64,000 bases of DNA from Arthrobacter sp. ZGTC131 (GTDB taxonomy: Bacteria; Actinomycetota; Actinomycetes; Actinomycetales; Micrococcaceae). The notes under the pieces were generated by a model. The model did not search any database, was not told the DNA's origin, and saw only the letters and a list, made by a program, of their open reading frames with translations. Numbering within the stretch: the stretch's first letter is position 1; each line of letters begins with the position of its first letter. Of the stretch, positions 28,399 through 38,020 are shown piece after piece. Where the stretch lies: NCBI RefSeq assembly GCF_002929275.1, contig NZ_PJIK01000001.1:1-64000 (forward strand), read 5' to 3'. The position numbers were made by a program, and so were the translations under genes.

Positions 28399-28467
28399 AT
28401 TGCCGGTCTGTTACAACAACCTCCCGGAAGTAAATGGTGCATATCTGGCTTGTTACGGTTATGTTTC
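28399..28467 (-). promoter_or_regulatory. Candidate GlnR boxes upstream of amtB
   Basis: On the minus strand the second site reads GAAAC-n6-GTAAC-n6-GATAT (28441-28467), matching the actinobacterial GlnR pattern of alternating GTnAC and GAAAC boxes every 11 bp. A weaker pair GTAAC-n6-GCAAT lies at 28399-28414. They are 110-178 bases upstream of amtB and 50-118 upstream of the divergent MFS gene, so either could be the target. Confidence 0.5.
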
Positions 28468-28516
28468 ACCACTCGCAATCCGCCCTTCCGGGCCTTTTCG
28501 CAAGGATCACCCGTTT

Positions 28517-29776
28517 ATGACGCCACGCCTCCGTCCCGCCGCCGGCAGACTGCGGTTTAGCGTCGGCCGGCGGACCGGCGACGCCCCGCTCCCCCGTGAC
28601 ATCAAGGTGATGCTCGTCGCGGCGTTCCTGATCGCCCTCGGATTTGGCCTGGTGGCACCGGTGCTGCCACAGTTCGCCACCACTTTCGACGTCGGCGCGA
28701 CGGCGGCCGCCGTGATTGTCAGCATCTTTGCTTTCATGCGGCTGGTCTTCGCCCCTGCCGGCGGGGCGCTCATCGGCAGGCTGGGCGAACGCCCCGTCTA
28801 CGTGGCGGGACTGCTGATTGTGGCTGCATCCACGGCGGCCTGCGCCTTTGCCCAGGACTACTGGCAGCTTCTGGTGTTCCGGGGGCTGGGCGGCGCCGGA
28901 TCGGTAATGTTTACGGTCGCTTCCATGGCACTCGTCATCCGGCTGGCACCGCCTGAAAGCCGCGGCCGGGTTTCCGGCGCCTACGCGTCCGCGTTCCTGA
29001 TCGGCAATGTGTGCGGGCCCATCGTGGGCGGTCTGCTGGCCGGGTTCGGGCTGCGCGTTCCCTTCCTCGCCTATGCGGGAGCGCTGGTCCTGGCCGCGCT
29101 CGTGGTGCAGACGCAGCTCAGCCATGTGCCGGGCAGCGAACGCCGCGACGGTTCTGCGGCTCCGCCCATGAAACTCGGTGAGGCCCTCGGCGACAGCGCG
29201 TACCGGGCGGCGCTCTTCTCAAGCTTTGCCAACGGCTGGGCAACCTTCGGCGTGCGCATGGCCACGGTACCTCTGTTCGCCGTCACGGCGCTCGGCTCTG
29301 GTCCGGAGGCGGCGGGCTGGGCGCTGGCTGTCTTCGCCGCGGGGAACGCCGTGGCGCTCACCTTTTCAGGCAGGCTGGCGGATAGCCTGGGCCGCAAGCC
29401 GATGATGACCGCCGGCCTGGTGCTCACCGGCGCCGCGACCGGCGGGATCGGCCTGACGGACGGGCTGGGCTGGTTCCTGGCTGCGTCCGCCCTTGCCGGC
29501 GTCGGTGCGGGACTGCTGGGGCCGGCCCAGCAGGCGGCCGTCGCGGACGTGATCGGCCGCGAGCGGTCCGGCGGAAGGGTGCTGGCGGCTTACCAGATGA
29601 CCGCGGACATCGGCGCCATCCTCGGCCCGGTGTTCGCCGGGTTGCTGGCGGATCAGCTGGGCTACGGCTGGGCGTTCGCCGTGACCGGCGGCGTCCTGCT
29701 GCTCGCGGCGGCAGCCTGGCTGCTGGCCCGGGAGACGGTGCAGCGGCAGCCGGCGGACGCTGACGGGCTCAGCTAG
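28517..29776 (+). CDS. MFS transporter
   Basis: A 419-residue major-facilitator permease with twelve predicted helices; the first is MLVAAFLIALGFGLVAPVLP and the loop GRLGERPVYVAG matches the MFS A-like motif, with a second in GRLADSLGRKPMMT. It resembles drug-efflux members (TetA/Bcr-type) but the substrate cannot be named. The start at 28517 is chosen from an MTPRLRPAAG leader; the frame is open to 28400 across the GlnR-like boxes. It is followed by a perfect terminator. Confidence 0.85.
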   Translation: MTPRLRPAAGRLRFSVGRRTGDAPLPRDIKVMLVAAFLIALGFGLVAPVLPQFATTFDVGATAAAVIVSIFAFMRLVFAPAGGALIGRLGERPVYVAGLLIVAASTAACAFAQDYWQLLVFRGLGGAGSVMFTVASMALVIRLAPPESRGRVSGAYASAFLIGNVCGPIVGGLLAGFGLRVPFLAYAGALVLAALVVQTQLSHVPGSERRDGSAAPPMKLGEALGDSAYRAALFSSFANGWATFGVRMATVPLFAVTALGSGPEAAGWALAVFAAGNAVALTFSGRLADSLGRKPMMTAGLVLTGAATGGIGLTDGLGWFLAASALAGVGAGLLGPAQQAAVADVIGRERSGGRVLAAYQMTADIGAILGPVFAGLLADQLGYGWAFAVTGGVLLLAAAAWLLARETVQRQPADADGLS

Positions 29777-29778
29777 GC

Positions 29779-29820
29779 AGCAGCACGCGCCGTTCTCAGG
29801 CTGAAACGGCGCGTGCTGCT
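29779..29820. terminator. Terminator between MFS gene and ftsY
   Basis: 29779-29794 pairs perfectly with 29805-29820 (16 bp, 10-nt loop). It lies 2 bases after the MFS stop and 17 bases beyond the ftsY stop, so it is usable in both directions. Confidence 0.88.
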
Positions 29821-29837
29821 TACGTGGGTCGGTGAGT

Positions 29838-31046
29838 CTAGTTCAGCAGGGCGTCGACGAAGCCTTCGACCTCGAACGGGGCGAGGTCGTCCGCGCCCTC
29901 GCCGAGTCCGATGAGCTTCACCGGTACACCGAGGGACTTTTGGATGGCGACCACGATGCCGCCCTTGGCGGTCCCGTCCAACTTGGTCAGGACGATGCCC
30001 GTGATGTTGACCACTTCGGCGAAGACCCGAGCCTGGTTGAGGCCGTTCTGGCCCGTGGTGGCGTCGAGGACGAGGAGGACCTCGTCCACCTCCGCCAGCT
30101 TTTCGATCACGCGCTTGACCTTGCTGAGCTCGTCCATGAGGCCGACCTTGTTCTGCAGGCGCCCGGCGGTGTCAATCATGACGACGTCGACCTCCTGGTC
30201 GATGCCCGCTTTGACCGCCTCATACGCGACGGACGCCGGATCCGCGCCGTCGATGTCAGACTTCACGGTGGCGACGCCCACGCGCTGGCCCCATGTGGCC
30301 AGCTGTTCCGCGGCCGCGGCCCGGAAGGTGTCCGCGGCACCGAGCAGAACGTCCTTGTCCTCGGCGACCAGTACGCGGGCCAGCTTGCCCACGGTGGTGG
30401 TCTTGCCCACTCCGTTGACGCCCACGATCATCATCACGGCCGGCTTGTCCGCATGCCGTTCGACCCGCAGGCTCCGGTCCATGTCCGGGTCCACGAGCTT
30501 GATGAGCTCCTCGCGGAGCAGGGCCTTCACGTGCTCGGGATCGCGCGTGCCCAGCACCTTCACGCGCTCGCGCAGGGCATCAACCAGCTGCATCGTGGGT
30601 TCGGTGCCAAGGTCGGCGAGGAGCAGCGTCTCCTCCACCTCGTCCCAGACGTTCTCGTCAATATTGTCGCTGGACAGCAGTGCCAGCAGGCCCTTGCCGA
30701 GGACGTTGTTGGACTTGATCAGGCGCTCGCGCAGCCGGGTGAGGCGTCCCGCCACGGGCAGCGGGGTCTCCACCGCGATGGTTTCCAAGCCGGCGGCGTC
30801 GTCGGGGACCTCGGCTTCGAAGCCTTCAAGGTCGACGGCGTCCGGCGCCTTGCGCTCGGCGGGCGCCAGCGGGCGGTCCTCAAGGAGGGTCCCTCCGCCG
30901 CCGAGCGGCTGAGCCGGATCATTGGCGTCCCGGGTTCCGGAGTACTTGGTGCCGGACTTCCGGGCCTTCATCAGTACCGGAACCAGGCCGCCGATGACCG
31001 CCAAGGCAGCAAGAATGGGCAGAAGAATGGGGAGGATGTCGTTCAC
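29838..31046 (-). CDS. ftsY: SRP receptor FtsY
   Basis: A 402-residue SRP receptor. An N-terminal membrane helix (about 4-26, ILPILLPILAALAVIGGLV) anchors it, followed by a linker, the N domain and the G domain: VGVNGVGKTTTVGKLA, DTAGRLQNKVGLM, TKLDGTAKGG. The start codon is GTG (31044-31046). It pairs with Ffh encoded at 23301-24875. It follows smc as in mycobacteria. Confidence 0.95.
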   Translation of the reverse strand: MNDILPILLPILAALAVIGGLVPVLMKARKSGTKYSGTRDANDPAQPLGGGGTLLEDRPLAPAERKAPDAVDLEGFEAEVPDDAAGLETIAVETPLPVAGRLTRLRERLIKSNNVLGKGLLALLSSDNIDENVWDEVEETLLLADLGTEPTMQLVDALRERVKVLGTRDPEHVKALLREELIKLVDPDMDRSLRVERHADKPAVMMIVGVNGVGKTTTVGKLARVLVAEDKDVLLGAADTFRAAAAEQLATWGQRVGVATVKSDIDGADPASVAYEAVKAGIDQEVDVVMIDTAGRLQNKVGLMDELSKVKRVIEKLAEVDEVLLVLDATTGQNGLNQARVFAEVVNITGIVLTKLDGTAKGGIVVAIQKSLGVPVKLIGLGEGADDLAPFEVEGFVDALLN

Positions 31047-31096
31047 TCCCCTAGCTTCTCACAACAGCCGCGGGCGGTGCGGACAACGCCAGCCGC

Positions 31097-34000
31097 CTAG
31101 ACTTCGGCTCCCAGGCGCTGGCTGATGACGGTGGAGACGCCGTCGCCCCTCATGGTCACACCGTAAAGGGCGTCCGCGACTTCCATGGTCCGCTTCTGGT
31201 GGGTGATCACGATTAGCTGGCTGGACTCGCGGAGTTCTTCAAAGATCGTAATGAGCCGGCCGAGGTTGGTGTCATCGAGTGCGGCCTCGACCTCGTCCAT
31301 GACATAGAACGGCGAGGGCCGGGCCTTGAAGATCGCCACGAGCAGAGCCACCGCCGTCAGTGACCGTTCGCCTCCGGAGAGCAGTGAGAGCCGCTTGATC
31401 TTCTTTCCGGCTGGCCTGGCTTCAACCTCGATGCCCGTGGTCAGCATGTCGCCGGGCTCGGTCAGGACCAGCCTGCCTTCGCCGCCGGGAAACAGCCTGG
31501 CAAAGACCCGCACGAACTGTGCCGAGGTGTCGGCGAAGGCTTCGGCGAAGACCTTCTGCACACGGTCGTCGACTTCCTTGATGATGTCCAGCAGGTCCTT
31601 GCGGCTGGCTTTGAGGTCCTCCAACTGGGTGTTCAGGAACTGGTGCCTCTCCTCCAGCGCCGCGAACTCCTCCAGCGCCAGCGGGTTGACCTTGCCCAGC
31701 GATGACAGGTCGCGTTCGGCCTTGCGGAGCCGCTTTTCCTGCTCCGCCCGGACAAAGGGCTTGCCCTCGGCGAGCGGCTTGCCGTCGTCGTCAACCGGCG
31801 CCCTCAAGGCTGCCCACTTGTCCGCGGACGCCTCCGGAGGAACGGGTACCGGCTGGTCCGGCCCGTAGTCCGCCACGAGCTGATCCGCGGTGAGCCCGAG
31901 CTCTTCGACCGACTTTGTCTCCAGCGCCTCGATCCGGAGCCGCTGCTGTGCCCGCGCCAGCTCATCGCGGTGCACGGAATCCGTCAGTTCCGCCAGTTCG
32001 CGGGCCAGGGCGTCGTTGGCCGTGCGGACGGCCGCCAGCTCGCTGTCCCGCTGCTCCCTGTTCTGCTCGGCGAGGTCACGCTCGTGTCCGGCGAGCTCGA
32101 CGGAGACGTCGCTGAACCGGATGATCTGCTCCACCGCCGCGGACACCGCGGCCGCCCGGCCGGCCTGGATCCTGCGACGGCGGGCCCGCTCGGCTGCCTC
32201 TTGCCGGGCACGGCGTTCCGAAGCGGCCGCCCGCTCGAGGGACGACGCCCTGTTGCCGATTGCCGCCAACTGCTCTTCGCCGCTGCGCAGCGACAGCCGG
32301 GCATCCATCTCGGCGGACCGGGCCAGGGACGCGGCGAGGGCCAGTGCGTCGCGGTGTTCAGTGGACGGTTCTTCCTCGGCCGGGGCCTCCTGGGCGGCAG
32401 CCAGCCGGGCGGCGATCCCGGACAGGGCTTCCTGCTCCGATCCGATGTTGGCCTCGGCCCGGGCCAGGGACGCGGCCAGCCGTTCGCTCTCTCCCACGGC
32501 GCTGCGCAGGACGGAATTCAGGTGGCCCAGCCGCTCGGCCACCGCCGCGAGCCGCGCATCGGATTCATGCAGCCTTTCCAGCGCTGCGTCCGCGCGGTCC
32601 TGCGCCTCGGCCCGCCGGGCCTCCGCCGAGGCCAGGGCAAATCGGCTTTGCTCCAGTCCGGCCGTGACGGCCTCCAGCCGTGACCCGGCGTCGTCGACGG
32701 CGGCCTGCACCTCAAGCAGTGACGGCGCCTTGGCGGAACCGCCGGTGACGGTCAATGCTGTGAACACGTCCCCCGCCTGCGTGACGGCTGTGAGGTCAGG
32801 CCGGCCGGCGATCAGGCTCGCCGCCGCGTCCAGGTCCCCGACGACGGCCGTTGCCGCGAGCAGCTTCTGTACCGCCGCCGCAGCGGCACCGGCAGCGTCG
32901 ACCAGGTCCACGGCCCAGCGGGCACCTGCCGGCAAAGTACCGCGGTCAGCGGTCCGGTCAGCAGCCGATGGCGCGGGAGGCGATTCGAGCAGGAGCGTGG
33001 CCCGGCCGGCGTCGTCGTCCCTCAGCAGCCGCACCAGAGCCGCAGCCGTTGCGCTGTCCTGCACGACGACGGCGTCCGAGGCGCTGCCGAGGGCGGCGGC
33101 AACGGCTGCCTCATAACCGGCTTCAACGGTCAGGGCCGAGGCCAGTGATCCGACGATGCCGGGCAGCCCGGCACCGAGGGCATGCTCGGACCCGTCCTTG
33201 CGGTTGAGGCCGAGCTGCAGGGCGTCGCGCCGTGCCTTGAGGGCGTCGCGTTCACGTACGGCTTCCCTTTCGGACCCCCGGAGCGAGTCGATCTCGGCAA
33301 GGACGGCGTCCAGCGCGGCGCTGGCTTCCTCATATTCCGCGTCGAGGGACTCCTCACCATCTTCGACGCCCGCTACCTGGGATTCCAGCGCCGTGAACTC
33401 GGTCTGGGCCCGGCGCCGCCGCTCGTCACCTGCCGCGAGCGATTCGCGGAGCCTGCCGACTTCAGCCTGCGCCGATTCCACGCGAGACCTCGCCGCACCC
33501 ACCTGGCCGGCCAGCCGGGCCAGGCCTTCTCTGCGGTCTGCCGCCGCCCGAAGCGCCGCCGTGAGGCGCTTCTCCTCCGCCGCTGCGGCGTTTTCAGCTT
33601 CGATTTTCGCGCCGGTGGCTGCCTGGAGGGCACTGCGCCGGCTGACGATCTCGCGTTCGAGCTCCGCCTGTTCTGACCGGACCCGGGCCGCCTGCTTTTC
33701 CAGCTGCTCGGGATCGCGGCCGGGTTCCGGCGCCGCGTCCGCCGAGCCCAGCAGGCGGCAGCGTTCCTGGGCCAGCGATCCGAGCGACCGTAGCCGTTCG
33801 CGTCCCGCCGACAACTGATACCACGTGTCCCGGGCGGCGTTAAGGCGTGGGGTCGCCTCCGCCGCAAGCCGTTCGAGCACAGCCTGGCGCTGGCGTCCTG
33901 CCTCGAGTTCCTGCTCAACCACGGCACGCCGGGCCTTGAGCGCGGATTCGTCGGCGACATCCTGGGCGAGGGCGTTCTGCAGCTGGACGAGATCATCGGC

Positions 34001-34690
34001 CAGCAGCCTGGCCCGGGCATCCCGGACCTCAAACTGGACCGTCTGGGCCCGCCGGGCAACCTCTGCCTGTTTGCCGAGCGGCGTCAGCTGCCGCCGGATT
34101 TCACCCGTGAGGTCGCTGAGCCGCTGGAGGTTGGCCTGCATGGCCTCCAGCTTGCGGACCGTCTTCTCCTTGCGGCGCCGGTGCTTGAGGATGCCCGCGG
34201 CTTCCTCGATGAAGCCGCGGCGGTCCTCGGGCGTGGCGTGCAGGACCTTGTCGAGCTGGCCCTGACCCACGATGACATGCATTTCGCGTCCCAGGCCCGA
34301 GTCCGAGAGCAGCTCCTGGATGTCCAGCAGGCGGCAGCCGGCCCCGTTGATGGCGTATTCCGAGCCGCCGGTGCGGAACAGCGTGCGGGAGATGGTGACT
34401 TCGCTGTAGTCGATGGGCAGTGCGCCGTCAGTGTTGTCGATGGTGAGCGAGACGTGCGCCCGGCCCAGCGGCGGCCGGCCGGAGGTTCCGGCGAAAATGA
34501 CGTCTTCCATCTTGCCGCCGCGCAGGGTTTTGGCCCCTTGCTCCCCCATGACCCAGGCCAGTGCGTCCACCACGTTGGACTTGCCCGAGCCGTTGGGACC
34601 CACCACAGCTGTGACTCCGGGCTCAAAGTCGAAGGTCGTTGCGGAGGCAAACGACTTGAAGCCACGGACGGTCAGACTTTTGAGGTGCAA
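31097..34690 (-). CDS. smc: Chromosome segregation protein SMC
   Basis: A 1197-residue SMC ATPase that loops and condenses the chromosome with ScpA/ScpB. N-terminal Walker A GPNGSGKSNVVDAL, two coiled coils flanking a hinge around residues 505-660 (GIVGSLASALTVEAGYEAAVA), C-terminal signature SLLSGGERSLTAVALL and Walker B FYVMDEVEAALDDTN. The start is TTG (34688-34690), with GGAG 12 bases upstream. The coils are rich in Ala/Glu/Arg as usual. It lies in the conserved rnc-mutM-smc-ftsY order. Confidence 0.96.
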   Translation of the reverse strand: MHLKSLTVRGFKSFASATTFDFEPGVTAVVGPNGSGKSNVVDALAWVMGEQGAKTLRGGKMEDVIFAGTSGRPPLGRAHVSLTIDNTDGALPIDYSEVTISRTLFRTGGSEYAINGAGCRLLDIQELLSDSGLGREMHVIVGQGQLDKVLHATPEDRRGFIEEAAGILKHRRRKEKTVRKLEAMQANLQRLSDLTGEIRRQLTPLGKQAEVARRAQTVQFEVRDARARLLADDLVQLQNALAQDVADESALKARRAVVEQELEAGRQRQAVLERLAAEATPRLNAARDTWYQLSAGRERLRSLGSLAQERCRLLGSADAAPEPGRDPEQLEKQAARVRSEQAELEREIVSRRSALQAATGAKIEAENAAAAEEKRLTAALRAAADRREGLARLAGQVGAARSRVESAQAEVGRLRESLAAGDERRRRAQTEFTALESQVAGVEDGEESLDAEYEEASAALDAVLAEIDSLRGSEREAVRERDALKARRDALQLGLNRKDGSEHALGAGLPGIVGSLASALTVEAGYEAAVAAALGSASDAVVVQDSATAAALVRLLRDDDAGRATLLLESPPAPSAADRTADRGTLPAGARWAVDLVDAAGAAAAAVQKLLAATAVVGDLDAAASLIAGRPDLTAVTQAGDVFTALTVTGGSAKAPSLLEVQAAVDDAGSRLEAVTAGLEQSRFALASAEARRAEAQDRADAALERLHESDARLAAVAERLGHLNSVLRSAVGESERLAASLARAEANIGSEQEALSGIAARLAAAQEAPAEEEPSTEHRDALALAASLARSAEMDARLSLRSGEEQLAAIGNRASSLERAAASERRARQEAAERARRRRIQAGRAAAVSAAVEQIIRFSDVSVELAGHERDLAEQNREQRDSELAAVRTANDALARELAELTDSVHRDELARAQQRLRIEALETKSVEELGLTADQLVADYGPDQPVPVPPEASADKWAALRAPVDDDGKPLAEGKPFVRAEQEKRLRKAERDLSSLGKVNPLALEEFAALEERHQFLNTQLEDLKASRKDLLDIIKEVDDRVQKVFAEAFADTSAQFVRVFARLFPGGEGRLVLTEPGDMLTTGIEVEARPAGKKIKRLSLLSGGERSLTAVALLVAIFKARPSPFYVMDEVEAALDDTNLGRLITIFEELRESSQLIVITHQKRTMEVADALYGVTMRGDGVSTVISQRLGAEV

Positions 34691-34800
34691 GGTTTTTCGG
34701 TTCTCCTGAGTGGCGGCAGCGGCTGCGTGTCCTGCCCTAAATCTACTGCCACACGGCCCGGATCCCCGGATTTACGGCCCGGAAGAGCCGGTGGCAATCG

Positions 34801-35778
34801 TCACCAGCGGCCGTTCCGGGGACGCGGCTGGCACACGGGGCAGGTGTAGGAGGACCGGTTCATGAACTGCTCGCGCTTCATCAGGCTGACAATCCCGGCG
34901 GCGGCGCAGCGCCGGCATTCCTCCCCCTCCCTGCCGTAGGCGTTGAGGGACCGGTCGAAGTAGCCTGACGCGCCATTGACGTTCACGTATAGCGAGTCGA
35001 AACTGGTGCCGCCCGCGTCAAGGGCGTCGGTCATCACCTCGCGGGCAGCTTCGAGAACGCGCGTGGCGTCCGCCCGCCGCAGGGTGTCGGTGGGGCGGGC
35101 GTAGTGAAGCTTGGCCCGCCACAGGGCCTCGTCCGCGTAGATGTTGCCGATTCCGGAGACGAGGCCCTGGTCCAGCAACGCGCGTTTAAGGCCGGTCTTC
35201 CGGCTCCGGAGCCGGCGGTAGAAGTCGTCGAAGGAAAAGTAGGGGTCGAGGGGATCGCGCGCAATGTGGGACGCCTCCTCGGCTATGACCGGCAGCGGGT
35301 CCTCGGCAAGCCCGCCGGGGCCGCCGTCGTCGGTCGGGATCAGCGAGGTGACGAACAGGCCTCCGAAAATCCGCTGGTCAACGAACCTCAATTGCGCGGG
35401 CATGCCGTCGCACAGGCTCAGCCGGAGGCGTACTTTCAGGTGTTTTTCATCCGGAACGTCGGCGTCCTGCATCAGCAGCTGGCCGCTCATGCCAAGGTGG
35501 GCCATCAGCGCCACGGCGGGAAGACCGGGCGCGGTGCCGGCTTCCGCATGCATCCCGCGCGCCCTGCAGTCCTCCTGCAAAGGCATCCACAGGAACTTGC
35601 CCCGGCGGACCACGTCAAGGACCTTTGCGCCTTCAAGGTTCCCGGCGAAGTCCTCGGGTCCCAGTGCATGCCGCCGGATGGACCGGGGATCCAGGATTTC
35701 GACGCCGGTGATGGTCCGGCCGCGGACCCAGCTCACCAGGCCGCGGCGGACCACCTCGACCTCGGGAAGTTCAGGCAC
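34801..35778 (-). CDS. mutM: Formamidopyrimidine-DNA glycosylase
   Basis: A 325-residue Fpg that removes 8-oxoguanine and nicks the abasic site. With the GTG start at 35778 the mature N terminus is [13 protein letters not shown], giving catalytic Pro1 and Glu2 after Met removal. Helix-two-turn-helix [19 protein letters not shown] and a C-terminal zinc finger (CRRC ... CPVC) are intact. The frame is open to 35940 inside rnc but only this start leaves Pro at position 2. It follows rnc by 7 bases. Confidence 0.95.
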   Translation of the reverse strand: MPELPEVEVVRRGLVSWVRGRTITGVEILDPRSIRRHALGPEDFAGNLEGAKVLDVVRRGKFLWMPLQEDCRARGMHAEAGTAPGLPAVALMAHLGMSGQLLMQDADVPDEKHLKVRLRLSLCDGMPAQLRFVDQRIFGGLFVTSLIPTDDGGPGGLAEDPLPVIAEEASHIARDPLDPYFSFDDFYRRLRSRKTGLKRALLDQGLVSGIGNIYADEALWRAKLHYARPTDTLRRADATRVLEAAREVMTDALDAGGTSFDSLYVNVNGASGYFDRSLNAYGREGEECRRCAAAGIVSLMKREQFMNRSSYTCPVCQPRPRNGRW

Positions 35779-35785
35779 CGGTTGC

Positions 35786-36505
35786 CTAGCTCCCGGCGAC
35801 GGATTCCGGCGGCTGCGCGGCGGTGTCCATGCCGGACAACTTCCGCCAGGCGTCGGCGGCCGCTTCCTGCTCGGCTTCCTTCTTGGAGTGGCCAGAGCCT
35901 TTGCCGTATGGCCTCCCGCCGATCTGCAGCTCGGCGACAAAGGTCCGCGCGTGGTCCGGGCCGGAGCCCTCCACCGCGTAGTAGATGGTGCCGAGCTGAC
36001 GGCCGGCCGCCAGTTCCTGGATGCTGGTCTTCCAGTCAGTGCCGGCGCCGAGGGCTGCTGCGTCCTTGAGGAGCGGCCCGATCAGGCGCATGACGAGCTG
36101 ACGGGCGGTCTCGATGTCGTTGGAGACATACGTTGCACCGATGAGCGCTTCCATGGTGTCCGCCAGGATTGAGGCCTTGTTTTTGCCCTCGGTGAGCTTT
36201 TCGCCCTGGCCGAGGTAGATGTAGTCGCCGATGCCGAGGCTGCGTCCGATGCCGGCAAGGGCCCGGGTGCTCACGACAGCGGACCGGCGCTTGGCCAGGT
36301 CCCCTTCGGGGAGCGAGGGATTGTCACGGTACAGCGCATCGGTGACCGAAAACCCCAGAATGGAGTCGCCGAGGAACTCGAGGCGTTCGTTGGTGGGTAT
36401 GCCGCCGTTTTCGTAGGCATAGGAACGGTGTGTCAGAGCAAGACGAAGCGTCCCGGCGTCAATTGAGACACCGAGACGCTTCAGAAGCTCTTCAGTTGAA
36501 GACAT
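35786..36505 (-). CDS. rnc: Ribonuclease III
   Basis: A 239-residue RNase III that processes rRNA and mRNA duplexes. The signature [19 protein letters not shown] and the second acidic cluster [12 protein letters not shown] form the metal site; a dsRNA-binding domain fills the C-terminal third ([22 protein letters not shown]). It lies 21 bases after rpmF on the same strand and heads a likely rnc-mutM pair. Confidence 0.95.
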   Translation of the reverse strand: MSSTEELLKRLGVSIDAGTLRLALTHRSYAYENGGIPTNERLEFLGDSILGFSVTDALYRDNPSLPEGDLAKRRSAVVSTRALAGIGRSLGIGDYIYLGQGEKLTEGKNKASILADTMEALIGATYVSNDIETARQLVMRLIGPLLKDAAALGAGTDWKTSIQELAAGRQLGTIYYAVEGSGPDHARTFVAELQIGGRPYGKGSGHSKKEAEQEAAADAWRKLSGMDTAAQPPESVAGS

Positions 36506-36526
36506 CCTAGTCAGCTTGTAGGCCGA

Positions 36527-36730
36527 TTAGACGTCCGCGACCTTGCGGCCCTTGTACTCAAGGAACAGCGCAGTGCCAGCCGAGTCGGTGACGACCTTTG
36601 CCTGGTGCGGCAGGCTGTAAGTAACCTGGCCGTTCTCAATGGTCTTCACCAAGTGGGGGGCAGTTGCCTTCCACTGGGAGCGGCGGGCGCGGGTATTCGA
36701 GCGAGACATTTTCCGCTTGGGAACAGCCAC
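36527..36730 (-). CDS. rpmF: Ribosomal protein L32
   Basis: A 67-residue L32 ([20 protein letters not shown]) starting at GTG 36730. It contains no cysteine at all, so it is the zinc-independent form that lacks the usual CxxC ribbon. It follows the DUF177 gene by 36 bases, the classic DUF177-rpmF pair. Confidence 0.95.
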   Translation of the reverse strand: MAVPKRKMSRSNTRARRSQWKATAPHLVKTIENGQVTYSLPHQAKVVTDSAGTALFLEYKGRKVADV

Positions 36731-36766
36731 GGCTAACTCATTTCTCTCTAGAAAAACACTTACAAA

Positions 36767-37315
36767 TCAATTTTGCCGGTCAGGCTTAGCCAGATCAGCT
36801 AGGGCAGCCCAGCGAGGATCTACGACCTCGTGGTGGTGCCCCGGCTCGTCTTCCAGGCGCGCTCCACATTCGGAACACAGACCCTGGCAGTCTTCCCGGC
36901 ACACCGGCTGGAACGGCAGCATGGTAACAACTGCGTCCCGCAACACCGGCTCAAGATCGATCAGATCGTGCTCGACTCGACGTTGCTCTTCATCGTCTTC
37001 CTCGTCGGAAGGCAAGGCGCCTTCGTAGAAGAAAAGTTCTTGCACATTGACCTCAAGGTCATACGCAAGGGGATCCAGGCATCGGCCGCACTCACCGGTT
37101 ACTTCGGCGATTGCGGTTCCTGATACCAGAATTCCTTCGTGTACGGCCTCAAGCCTCAGGTCGAGCTCGATATCCGAGCCCTTCTGAACGCCAATGAGCG
37201 CCACGCCAAGATCTTCCGGCGCGGGTACATGTTCCGTCAGCGTACGCATGCTCCCGGGACTGCGTCCGAGGTCCTTGACATCAAGCACCAAGGGCGAACT
37301 TGCATCTCGTTTAAT
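36767..37315 (-). CDS. DUF177/YceD family protein, probable ATT start
   Basis: A 182-residue YceD-like protein; family members are linked to 23S rRNA accumulation, and the gene nearly always precedes rpmF. It shows LVLDVKDLGRSPGSMRTL and two Cys pairs (GECGRCLDP; CREDCQGLCSECG) that probably bind zinc. The only conventional start is TTG 37291, which would cut the family N terminus (SPLVLDV). ATT at 37315 has a perfect AGGAG five bases upstream (37321-37325), and no other ATG/GTG/TTG lies between it and the upstream in-frame stop. I chose ATT. Confidence 0.75.
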   Translation of the reverse strand: MKRDASSPLVLDVKDLGRSPGSMRTLTEHVPAPEDLGVALIGVQKGSDIELDLRLEAVHEGILVSGTAIAEVTGECGRCLDPLAYDLEVNVQELFFYEGALPSDEEDDEEQRRVEHDLIDLEPVLRDAVVTMLPFQPVCREDCQGLCSECGARLEDEPGHHHEVVDPRWAALADLAKPDRQN

Positions 37316-37426
37316 GAGAACTCCTGTTGAACATATGACCGACGTATTATCTTAGCCTGAACTCCTTGGCGGACTCAAACCGGGCGCCGTCCCCCGAAGG
37401 CAGAGGCCGGAATGTACCGCACAAGC

Positions 37427-37927
37427 CTACCCTCTGGACGGCTGGCCCGGCGCAGGCGGGCCAGCGATGAGGCGTTTCAGCACCGACCTCGGCACGTACT
37501 CGGACACACTCCCGCCCAGGCCGGCCACTTCCTTGATCAACGTGGAGGACAAATGGAGGTAGTGCGCCTCCGCCGGCAGGAAGACCGTCTCCACGCCGCT
37601 GAGTTGGCGGTTCATGGTGGCCATGGGCAGTTCGTAGTCAAAGTCCGACGACGACCGGAGCCCCTTGACGATGGCGGACACACCGCGCTGCCGGCAGTAC
37701 TCGGCCAGGAGCCCTTCGCCGACCGGCTCCACCACGATGCCGCGGAGTGAGGCGAGCGTCTCCTTGGCCATCTCGATCCGCTCCTCCAGCGGAAAGCGGT
37801 ACTTCTTGGCGTAGTTCGTTGACACCGCAACGATGACTTCGTCAAAGAGGCTCGCGGCTCTGGCGATGACCTCGAGGTGTCCGTTGTGGATGGGGTCGAA
37901 GGAGCCTGGGCATACGGCGCGTCTCAT
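37427..37927 (-). CDS. coaD: Phosphopantetheine adenylyltransferase
   Basis: A 166-residue CoaD catalysing the penultimate step of CoA synthesis. The nucleotidyl-transferase motif is CPGSFDPIHNGHLEVI (HxGH), with ISSTLIKE-like HLSSTLIKEVAGLGG near residue 130 and Arg/Lys residues (KKYRFPLEER). It follows DUF177 by about 110 bases in the opposite direction of the aminotransferase gene, with a short divergent promoter region between. Confidence 0.95.
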   Translation of the reverse strand: MRRAVCPGSFDPIHNGHLEVIARAASLFDEVIVAVSTNYAKKYRFPLEERIEMAKETLASLRGIVVEPVGEGLLAEYCRQRGVSAIVKGLRSSSDFDYELPMATMNRQLSGVETVFLPAEAHYLHLSSTLIKEVAGLGGSVSEYVPRSVLKRLIAGPPAPGQPSRG

Positions 37928-38020
37928 GCTCCGAACCTACCGTATGGGCGGGCCGGGATACCATGACTTGATGCATCAGCCGCACCTGACAGCGGGACTG
38001 AACGGACAGGCAGGATAGCA

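Noticed and set aside
31890-33116. 408-codon plus-strand frame opposite the smc coiled coil
   Set aside because: Ser/Ala/Arg-rich complement of coiled-coil codons; no start signal.
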